DNA of 5,337 nt, taken from contig DPAW01000002.1 of assembly GCA_003517285.1 (NCBI GenBank), positions 1 to 5,337 of the forward strand, given 5' to 3'. Source of the DNA: Verrucomicrobiales bacterium. GTDB lineage: Bacteria > Verrucomicrobiota > Verrucomicrobiia > Limisphaerales > UBA1100. Position 1 is the stretch's first letter; each line of letters begins with the position of its first letter. This document shows positions 1 to 4,844 of this stretch, in pieces. The position numbers and the translations under genes were made by a program. The notes under the pieces are model-generated. The model saw only the letters and a program-made list of their open reading frames with translations, did not search any database and was not told the origin of the DNA.

Positions 1-122
1 AGTTTCAGAGTGATGGTGCCTTTTGTGGTTTGGAACCGAGCATAAAGGCCATCGGCAAGGTCGTCTTGGGCCATCGATGAAAAGGCCAACACGGTGGCCA
101 ACGCAAAAAGGGTCGTTCGCAT
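1..122 (-). CDS. Exported cyclophilin-type peptidyl-prolyl isomerase, N-terminal fragment (partial)
   Basis: Reading leftward from the ATG at 122 there is an open frame of 40 codons that leaves the window at base 1. Residues 1-18 form a signal peptide: Met-Arg start, a hydrophobic stretch LFALATVLAF, then SSMA followed by Gln, a plausible signal peptidase I site after Ala18. The mature start runs DDLADGLYARF and then QTTKGTITLK, the first beta strand of cyclophilins, where an 'aqFeTskGtIvlkL' pattern is usual. The protein is therefore probably a periplasmic or secreted proline isomerase that assists folding outside the cytoplasm. The catalytic Arg, Phe and Gln residues lie beyond the window, so activity cannot be judged. 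It is divergent from the cytoplasmic cyclophilin gene at 212. An upstream ATG at 133 is in another frame. Identity rests on about 20 mature residues, so it is likely but not certain. Confidence 0.72.
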   Translation of the reverse strand, partial: MRTTLFALATVLAFSSMAQDDLADGLYARFQTTKGTITLK

Positions 123-211
123 AGCGGCACCATGAAAGCGGATTGGCTGTGGGTTGCGAGACTTTTTTCATTTTTGACACATTAGGGGTAAATGCGCGAC
201 CTTGGTTTTTT

Positions 212-739
212 ATGAGTGCATCCAATAATGAAGTTGCCGTGATCAGCACCACTCAAGGTGAACTGGTGGTAGAGTTTTGGCCCGAGACAGCCCCGAAAAC
301 AGTGGAGAATTTCAAGAAACTCGCCAACGATGCGTTTTATGACGGCACCTGCTTTCACCGGATTGTGAAGGGTTTCATGATCCAAGGCGGCGACCCGCTC
401 ACCAAGGATCCCAGCGAGGAATTCCGTTGGGGTACCGGCGATCCCGGCTACAAGATCGAAGCTGAATTCAGCGATCGCCCGCACAACAAGGGCGTGCTTT
501 CCATGGCCCGATCCAGCGATCCAGACTCTGCCGGCAGCCAGTTTTTCATCTGCCTCGCCCCCGCTCCTAATCTCGACGGCCAATACACCTGCTTCGGCGA
601 ACTGATCAAGGGCGAGGAAGTACTCGATACCTTGGGCGCCGTGCCCTGCGGTGGCGGCGGCGAAAACAGCCGACCTGAGGAACGCCAAGGTGTGCTGTCG
701 ATCACCATCGTTTCGCGCGCCGACGCCGGGGTTGAATGA
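212..739 (+). CDS. Cytoplasmic cyclophilin-type peptidyl-prolyl cis-trans isomerase
   Basis: The 175-residue protein is a complete single-domain cyclophilin that catalyses cis-trans isomerisation of Xaa-Pro bonds during folding. Visible hallmarks are the first strand with TTQGELVVEF (13-22), TAPKTVENF (27-35), the active-site FHRIVKGFMIQGGD (48-61; Arg50, Phe55 and Gln58 correspond to Arg55, Phe60 and Gln63 of human CypA), GVLSMAR (94-100), and SAGSQFFI (106-113, with Gln110). The CypA Trp121 and His126 positions read Asn120 and Tyr125 in NLDGQYTCFGEL, so cyclosporin sensitivity is not expected. There is no signal peptide, unlike the divergent neighbour. An in-frame TTG at 143 would add 23 non-homologous residues; the ATG at 212 starts just before the conserved fold and is preferred, although a T-rich stretch precedes it with no clear Shine-Dalgarno. 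Its stop overlaps the start of the next gene (ATGA), so it probably heads a three-gene operon. Confidence 0.95.
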   Translation: MSASNNEVAVISTTQGELVVEFWPETAPKTVENFKKLANDAFYDGTCFHRIVKGFMIQGGDPLTKDPSEEFRWGTGDPGYKIEAEFSDRPHNKGVLSMARSSDPDSAGSQFFICLAPAPNLDGQYTCFGELIKGEEVLDTLGAVPCGGGGENSRPEERQGVLSITIVSRADAGVE

Positions 740-936
740 CCGACTCCGAGCAAGCGGCTCTGACCGGTGCCTTGCAGCAGCTCGGTGTGCCGGCTAATAA
801 AGCCCACGACATGGCCGCCCAGCTCGACAAACGCGCCCATCAACTCGCCGAACAAGACGGCCGCACCCATCAGGATGCGTTGCTGCATTTATTGCAGCTC
901 ATGAAAACCGCCCACGACGAACGTCAGCAATCATGA
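736..936 (+). CDS. Small helical protein of unknown function (66 aa)
   Basis: I do not recognise this family with certainty. The 66 residues are predicted to be almost wholly helical, with no Cys, no signal peptide and no membrane segment. The sequence begins MTDSEQAALTGALQQLGVP, has a central amphipathic stretch (AHDMAAQLDKRAHQLAEQ, about residues 23-40), and ends in a Leu-rich, His-containing helix (ALLHLLQLMKTAHDE, 48-62). The gene is supported by context: its ATG overlaps the cyclophilin stop and its own TGA overlaps the Nudix start, both as ATGA, and codon choice resembles its neighbours. A GGGG run sits 4-7 bases ahead of the start, but translational coupling is the likelier initiation route. 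A role as an accessory or adaptor for one of its operon partners is possible but only a guess. Confidence 0.75.
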   Translation: MTDSEQAALTGALQQLGVPANKAHDMAAQLDKRAHQLAEQDGRTHQDALLHLLQLMKTAHDERQQS

Positions 937-1481
937 GTGACGAGATCCGCAAATGGGAAAAGCACGCGAGCCGTGTGGTTAGCGATCATCGAATTTTTAA
1001 AATCCGCGAAGACCACACCACCAACCCGCGCACCGGCTCCGAGCATGAGATGGTCGTCCTCGAGTGCCCCGACTGGGTGAACATCATCGCCCTCACGCCT
1101 GAACGTGAGGTAGTGTTCGTCGAGCAATACCGGCAGGGCTCGGAAACCGTGGAGCTGGAAATTCCCGGCGGCATGATGGACCCCGGCGAGACCGATCCTG
1201 TCGCCACAGCCCTGCGCGAACTGCGCGAGGAAACCGGTTACACCGGCGAGAAAGAGCGGGTCATCGGTGCATGTTTCGCCAACCCCGCCATCATGAACAA
1301 TCGCGTGCACACCATTCTGGTGGAGAACTGCCAACGCACTCACGAAGTAGAGTGGGATGCCGGCGAAGATCTGATCACACGGCTCATTCCCGAGGCCGAC
1401 ATCCCGCGCCTCATTCGGGAAAACCAAATCCGCCACTCCATTGTCGTGGCAGCGCTGCACTATTTTGCGTTGAACAATTAG
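933..1481 (+). CDS. Nudix hydrolase, ADP-ribose pyrophosphatase-like
   Basis: The 182-residue protein is a Nudix-fold pyrophosphatase that probably cleaves ADP-ribose or a similar nucleoside diphosphate sugar to AMP plus a sugar phosphate. It has the QYRQGSE ... LEIPGG lead-in (about 66-80) typical of ADPRases, followed by the Nudix box: Gly80, Glu86, then RELREETGY (95-103) with the metal-binding Glu99 and Glu100. Pro118 in FANPAIMNNR lies 16 residues after Gly102, matching the proline used to recognise the ADP-ribose subfamily. The C-terminal GEDL ... IPRLIRENQIRHSIVVAAL is also characteristic. One oddity is that eight residues, not the canonical seven, separate Glu86 from Arg95. It is the third gene of the operon, starting inside the preceding stop with no Shine-Dalgarno, and its TAG overlaps the stop of the convergent sigma gene. 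The exact substrate cannot be told from sequence. Confidence 0.93.
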   Translation: MSDEIRKWEKHASRVVSDHRIFKIREDHTTNPRTGSEHEMVVLECPDWVNIIALTPEREVVFVEQYRQGSETVELEIPGGMMDPGETDPVATALRELREETGYTGEKERVIGACFANPAIMNNRVHTILVENCQRTHEVEWDAGEDLITRLIPEADIPRLIRENQIRHSIVVAALHYFALNN

Positions 1482-2119
1482 GCCGGTACGGCTTCCCGCG
1501 CATCTTCCAGAATCCGGCGCGAGGCTTCCACGTACAAAGGCTGCACGCGGTATTTGGCGAGATACACTTCGTTCGACGATACACCCAACAAGGTGGCGAT
1601 GCGTTTCACATCATGCTCCTTGATGCAATAGAGATGGAAAATCTGGTACTGTTTCGGGCTGACCTTTTTCTTCACCTCGGCCAAGGCCAGATCATTCACG
1701 TGATTGACGTATTCGTTCTCCCATAGGGCGTCCCACTGGTTGACCGGATCCCCAACCTCCGGCTCCATCTCCTTCTCGCCCGGTTCCCATTTGGCGAGGG
1801 GCGGCTGGCGATGGAGCTTTCGGTAGTGGTTGGCGATTTGCTGTTTGGTGATCATGCAGACCCAGTTGCGAAACTTGCCTCGACCCGGATTAATTTCAAA
1901 TCGCTGAATATATTGCGCCACCTTTGAGGTCGTGGACTGCACCATGTCTTCGGCATCCGAATGCCCCAAACCGGACTTGCGCGCCACGCTGTAAATGAGC
2001 CGCGAGTAGGTATCAAAAAAATCGTACCAACCGGCTTCATCCGTGCGCGTGCGGCGCAGGCGCTCTAAAAGGGTACGGCGGGTATTATCCCAGTTCATTT
2101 TCGCCTTGGTCGTTTCCAT
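1478..2119 (-). CDS. ECF-type RNA polymerase sigma factor, kinase-associated
   Basis: The 213-residue protein has the two-domain layout of group 4 (ECF) sigma factors, which direct RNA polymerase to a stimulus-specific set of promoters. Region 2 covers about residues 28-105: YDFFDTYSRLIYSVARKSGL, then the DAED motif (55-58) contacting the polymerase, and GKFRNWVCMITKQQIANHYRK (81-101) for -10 recognition. A polar, Glu/Pro-rich linker (about 106-130) leads to region 4 (about 145-205), where KRIATLLGVSSNEVYLAKYRV forms the helix-turn-helix for the -35 element. Directly after DAED there is an unusual Ser-Thr-Thr-Ser run (62-65). A second start at 2098 (Met8, MNWDNTR) has AAGGCG just upstream and may be the real one; the ATG at 2119 has only a weak AAAG. 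The gene follows a Ser/Thr kinase gene by 42 bases, and no anti-sigma gene is nearby, so kinase control is inferred. Confidence 0.92.
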   Translation of the reverse strand: METTKAKMNWDNTRRTLLERLRRTRTDEAGWYDFFDTYSRLIYSVARKSGLGHSDAEDMVQSTTSKVAQYIQRFEINPGRGKFRNWVCMITKQQIANHYRKLHRQPPLAKWEPGEKEMEPEVGDPVNQWDALWENEYVNHVNDLALAEVKKKVSPKQYQIFHLYCIKEHDVKRIATLLGVSSNEVYLAKYRVQPLYVEASRRILEDAREAVPA

Positions 2120-2161
2120 ATCTTTATGTACGCAAAGGAGCTGCGGTTTCTTTCAGGAAAA

Positions 2162-3166
2162 TTATTGATGCTCGACTCTCTGCTCAGTCGGCACAATGGC
2201 TTCGTCCAATGCCTGGTCAATCAGGCGTACATAATTGGTCACCGCCAACACCAATCCGGCTGCCAAGGCAGCATACACATACCGGCCCCAATCCGGTGCA
2301 GCCGCTTCACTCACCGACTCCGATTCCGACTCGGCCCCGGGCAACAGCGCCTCCAATTCACCCAGCAAACCCCAGCCGGATTGATGTCGTTGATCCGGAA
2401 TCGGGTCTGCGGCTTTGAGGATGATCGGGTTCAGATCCTGAAAACGCATCGCCTCAGCATCATCTTCAAACACCCAGCTTGGGCATTCCGGGAAATCCGC
2501 CACCTCGTTGCCGGTGACCATTTCATAAAGAATCTTGCCCACGCTATGCACATCCGCCGCCGGATGTCCCGGGCCTTCGGGGGCAATGTAGCCCAGCGAT
2601 CCCACAAAGGTTTTGCCGCCGCGCGTGGTTACAAATCCCAGATCGGCCAGTTTCCATTTACCATTAATGCACACAATATTTTCCGGCTTGATGTCCCGAT
2701 GCACCAAATCCACCGAGTGCAGGTAACTCAGTGATTCCGCCACCTCAATGCCGATTCGCAGGGCTTCCTCCACACTGACCCGATGATCGGGCTGCGCGTC
2801 CAGATAAGCGCGCAAGGTCTTGGGTTCGTAGTCCATTGAGCCTCGCGCCCCGCCCGCAAGGTCATCGGCCAAATCCATTACGTAGTAGTAATAACCCTCC
2901 TCTTTTTGGATTCCCACATGATGAATTTCCAGCAGGCCCTCGTACTTGTGCGAAAAAGGCGCGTAATGGCGGATGCCATAATATTCAGCCTGATACGATT
3001 CCAGTGATTTGAAATCTTCGTACCGAATCACCTTGATCGCGCGGTGCAGACCCAGCGCGTCGCGGCCCATCCAGATTTGCCCAAACGCTCCTTCCCCGAT
3101 CTTCAGCAACAACCGATAATCAGGAATGTGAGGGGTGGGTTCAGCGGAAAGAGTTGAGGAAGCCAT
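2162..3166 (-). CDS. Membrane-anchored Ser/Thr protein kinase (Hanks type)
   Basis: The 334-residue protein is a eukaryotic-like Ser/Thr kinase with all key catalytic elements: the glycine loop GEGAFG (24-29), the ATP-binding Lys45 in AIKVI, HRDIKPEN (156-163) with catalytic Asp158, Lys160 and Asn163, the metal-binding Asp175 in a DLG rather than DFG triplet, an activation segment with several Thr (180, 181, 186), and APE (195-197). The catalytic domain ends near residue 275. It is followed by an acidic Ser/Glu linker (about 279-287) and one membrane helix (about 295-315, YVYAALAAGLVLAVTNYV), leaving only some 19 residues on the far side, so there is no extracellular sensor domain. The ATG at 3166 is chosen over an in-frame TTG at 3193; neither has a strong Shine-Dalgarno. 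The gene lies 42 bases ahead of the ECF sigma gene and is probably co-transcribed with it, so the sigma factor is the obvious candidate substrate. This is an inference. Confidence 0.93.
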   Translation of the reverse strand: MASSTLSAEPTPHIPDYRLLLKIGEGAFGQIWMGRDALGLHRAIKVIRYEDFKSLESYQAEYYGIRHYAPFSHKYEGLLEIHHVGIQKEEGYYYYVMDLADDLAGGARGSMDYEPKTLRAYLDAQPDHRVSVEEALRIGIEVAESLSYLHSVDLVHRDIKPENIVCINGKWKLADLGFVTTRGGKTFVGSLGYIAPEGPGHPAADVHSVGKILYEMVTGNEVADFPECPSWVFEDDAEAMRFQDLNPIILKAADPIPDQRHQSGWGLLGELEALLPGAESESESVSEAAAPDWGRYVYAALAAGLVLAVTNYVRLIDQALDEAIVPTEQRVEHQ

Positions 3167-3211
3167 AAATCCAGCCCGATTGCCTTGATTCAATATTCCC
3201 CAAAAAACAGG

Positions 3212-3266
3212 TTCTTTCCAGTGGCAGACCCAAGAAAATGAAAAAACCTTCCATCCACTGAAAGAA
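3212..3266. repeat. Imperfect inverted repeat in the divergent kinase / secreted-protein promoter region
   Basis: The left arm TTCTTTCCAGTGG (3212-3224) and the right arm CCACTGAAAGAA (3255-3266) are reverse complements over 12 bases apart from one extra C in the left arm, with a 30-base A-rich spacer. It lies between the kinase start at 3166 and the secreted-protein start at 3343, in the only long non-coding stretch of the window. It could be a paired protein-binding site or an RNA hairpin in a 5' leader. No clear -35/-10 pair was found on either strand here, so its relation to the promoters is unknown. Confidence 0.55.
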
Positions 3267-3330
3267 AACCCGCCCGCCCGGCGTGGGTAAAGGCATGAGG
3301 CAAAACGCCATCAACGAAACCAACCAAGAA

Positions 3331-3336
3331 AAAGGA
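3331..3336 (+). promoter_or_regulatory. Ribosome binding site deciding the start of the secreted protein
   Basis: AAAGGA lies six bases ahead of the ATG at 3343. The frame stays open upstream to a GTG at 3283, but only the 3343 start has this site and begins directly with a signal peptide, so it fixes the start codon. Confidence 0.8.
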
Positions 3337-3342
3337 TCTATC

Positions 3343-3996
3343 ATGAAACACATCATCACCACCACCGTTCTCGCCGCCACGCTCTTCGCTGCCAGCCCCG
3401 CCCTCGCCGGCGATGCCCCCCGCGATGGAGGCTTCACCCAAAAAGCCAATGGCACCTTGAAGGATGCCGTCAATCAAATGGTCGTTAGCATTGAAAAATC
3501 CCTCGGTGTTTTCGAGGGATTGAACCGCTCGCAGCGCGAAAAAATGTCGGAGTTCGACAACATCATCACGCAAATCGAATACAGCGTCAGCGTCACGGCC
3601 GCCGATGGCACTCTAAATAAGAAGATCGCCAGCGCCATCAGCCTCGCGCATCAGCAAGCCGAATGGTGCGCCACCACCGCCAACGCCAAGCAAAACGACC
3701 GCTTGGCCGATCGCTACCGTCAATTGGCCAAAGTCGCTGAGGACAAAGCCGCCGCTATTCAAAAGAATGCCGAGATGGTTCTCTCAGTGAATGGCGAACT
3801 CGCGGAAATGCTCCCCAGCATCCAGGAGGAAAAAGGCCTCTACTACGCCGCCGCCGTGATCGGTGATTTGGAAACCGCCAACAAATCCCTCGTGGATGTC
3901 CACCGCAACATGAAGAAAGTGGTCGGACTCCTCAGTCAACTCAACCAGTTGGACGAACAGTTCAACGTCCCGGCCCCGGTCTTTGCCCAGCGATAG
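3343..3996 (+). CDS. Secreted alpha-helical protein of unknown function
   Basis: I do not recognise a named family for this 217-residue protein. Residues 1-22 are a clear signal peptide (Lys2, hydrophobic core IITTTVLAATLFAA, then SPALA with cleavage expected before Gly23). There is no lipobox Cys and no later membrane segment, so the product should be periplasmic or released. The mature part is nearly all helix: about 38-80, 90-115, 118-158 (QNDRLADRYRQLAKVAEDKA onward) and 163-205, separated by short breaks, ending in a Pro-containing tail (NVPAPVFAQR). It has one Cys (109). The look is of a helical bundle or coiled-coil structural or adaptor protein. The start is fixed by AAAGGA at 3331-3336. 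It is divergent from the kinase/sigma operon, which raises but does not prove a shared regulatory link, and it ends 17 bases before a strong terminator. Confidence 0.88.
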   Translation: MKHIITTTVLAATLFAASPALAGDAPRDGGFTQKANGTLKDAVNQMVVSIEKSLGVFEGLNRSQREKMSEFDNIITQIEYSVSVTAADGTLNKKIASAISLAHQQAEWCATTANAKQNDRLADRYRQLAKVAEDKAAAIQKNAEMVLSVNGELAEMLPSIQEEKGLYYAAAVIGDLETANKSLVDVHRNMKKVVGLLSQLNQLDEQFNVPAPVFAQR

Positions 3997-4012
3997 GTCT
4001 CCGGGGTTCTCC

Positions 4013-4045
4013 AAAATCCTCTGCGCCTCCGCGCGGGGGATTTTT
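4013..4045. terminator. Strong intrinsic terminator between convergent genes, possibly bidirectional
   Basis: AAAATCCTCTGCGC (4013-4026) pairs with the segment 4031-4044 to form a 14-bp stem with two G-U pairs and a four-base CTCC loop, followed on the plus strand by TTTTT (4041-4045, partly within the stem). It follows the secreted-protein stop by 16 bases. Because the outer stem is A-tract against T-tract, the structure can also work for the minus-strand operon ending at 4053, although there the two wobble positions become A-C mismatches. Confidence 0.8.
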
Positions 4046-4052
4046 CGTGTCG

Positions 4053-4328
4053 TTAAGCGCCTCGCGCCGCTTCCTTCTTTTCTTCCAACTCCAATTCCAG
4101 CGTCTTCTTATCGGAAGTCAACTGACGCTGCAGTTGATCCAATGCCTCGAAGTCACCTGTGGCTTCGGCCTCGGCTATCTTGCCGCCTAGAAACACTTCT
4201 CGTTCAGCTAGTTTGGATTTGTACAGGTTATCCAGCTCAGCCAGTTCAACTTTCTTTTCCTCACTCAAGGATTGATCGGGCGATTCCTTTTGCAGGCGTT
4301 CCATCGCCAGTTCATACGCGCTTTTCAT
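4053..4328 (-). CDS. Small coiled-coil protein of unknown function (91 aa)
   Basis: The 91-residue protein is highly charged and predicted to be two long helices: about 3-16 then 22-57 (LSEEKKVELAELDNLYKSKL onward), a TGD break at 57-59, and about 60-87 (LDQLQRQLTSDKKTLELELE region). It has no Cys, signal peptide or membrane segment. The opening MKSAYELAMERL resembles small conserved hypothetical proteins I associate with Verrucomicrobia; no function is known to me. Its ATG is one base beyond the TAA of the upstream TPR gene, with a good AGAAGGA site (4334-4340) lying inside the end of that gene, so the two are co-transcribed and probably translationally coupled. The context suggests a cytoplasmic partner or structural role next to the TPR protein, but that is inference. 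Confidence 0.85.
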   Translation of the reverse strand: MKSAYELAMERLQKESPDQSLSEEKKVELAELDNLYKSKLAEREVFLGGKIAEAEATGDFEALDQLQRQLTSDKKTLELELEEKKEAARGA

Positions 4329-4329
4329 G

Positions 4330-4770
4330 TTAGTCCTTCTTTTTCTTCCAGGGTTGATCGGGAAATTTGGTGGGCAGCTTGATATTCTCCGGCTTCGGCT
4401 CGGCCATTTTCAGGGGATCCTCTTCTGCATCGCCCCCCGGCGCCTCCATGTTGCCACGCCATCCGGCCAGCTTGGCCTGCAATCCGTGATGCTCAGCTGT
4501 CTCCTTATCGCCCGAACGCATGTAGGCCAATGATAAATTGGTGTGCACCCGCTGCTCATTCGGATTCATGGCCTCAGCCTTTTTGCCTTCCTCAATGGCC
4601 CGGGCGAAATCCTCCATCCGATAATACGCCATCCCCAACGAAAGCTGGGCCTCGAAATGCGCCGGATCCTCCGAAAGCACGGCGGCAAAGCCTGTCGCCG
4701 CACCGGTATAATCGCCGGTGGTATAAGCGAACACGGCATCGTCATATTGGGTTTGCAGTTTGTCGGCCAT
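4330..4770 (-). CDS. Tetratricopeptide repeat (TPR) protein
   Basis: The 146-residue protein carries about three TPR units in residues 4-102: a first helix pair around YDDAVFAYTTGDYTGAATGF (10-29), a canonical unit AQLSLGMAYYRMEDFARAIE (41-60) followed by NP (69-70), and a third at VHTNLSLAYMRSGDKETAEHH (75-95). The tail (105-146) is Pro/Lys-rich, contains PENIKLPTKFPDQP and ends WKKKKD. TPR folds bind other proteins; no enzyme motif is present, and there is no signal peptide. The ATG at 4770 is preferred to an in-frame TTG at 4842, because the extra 24 residues lack repeat character and would overrun the divergent promoter. It is the first gene of a two-gene operon with the 91-residue coiled-coil protein and is divergent from the HAD gene. 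Confidence 0.88.
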   Translation of the reverse strand: MADKLQTQYDDAVFAYTTGDYTGAATGFAAVLSEDPAHFEAQLSLGMAYYRMEDFARAIEEGKKAEAMNPNEQRVHTNLSLAYMRSGDKETAEHHGLQAKLAGWRGNMEAPGGDAEEDPLKMAEPKPENIKLPTKFPDQPWKKKKD

Positions 4771-4795
4771 GGCAATGAAAGCGAATTGATTGCTT

Positions 4796-4824
4796 TTGAC
4801 AGCGCATTGTGAGGCCGATGTACT
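4796..4824 (+). promoter_or_regulatory. Sigma-70-like promoter for the HAD phosphatase gene
   Basis: A perfect TTGACA (4796-4801) is followed after 17 bases by TGTACT (4819-4824), which matches TATAAT at four of six positions. Initiation would fall near 4831, giving a very short leader before the ATG at 4845. It lies in the 74-base gap between divergent genes. Confidence 0.6.
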
Positions 4825-4844
4825 AGGCCGCGCAAGGCCCAACC

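Noticed and set aside
174..202. A perfect TTGACA at 174-179 upstream of the cytoplasmic cyclophilin
   Set aside because: At 16-18 bases downstream there is no acceptable -10 (CGACCT at 17), so I could not support it as a promoter.
182..888. Two long minus-strand open frames (168 and 146 codons) opposite the cyclophilin gene
   Set aside because: They are antisense to a clearly conserved cyclophilin and have no recognisable domain; they are shadow frames caused by GC-biased third positions.
1449..1458. Perfect palindrome GCAGCGCTGC near the end of the Nudix gene as a terminator
   Set aside because: It has no loop, no good T-run directly after it, and lies within coding sequence.
2126..2734. 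Plus-strand open frame of 202 codons opposite the kinase gene
   Set aside because: It is antisense to a kinase with all catalytic motifs; its sequence is rich in His, Arg and Gln and shows no domain.
3280..3309. Short GGCGT/ACGCC inverted repeat just upstream of the secreted-protein gene
   Set aside because: Only five paired bases with a 20-base loop, which is expected by chance.
3190..3573. Minus-strand frames of 127 and 110 codons overlapping the secreted-protein start
   Set aside because: They are antisense to a frame with a signal peptide and a good ribosome site, and would fill the divergent promoter region.
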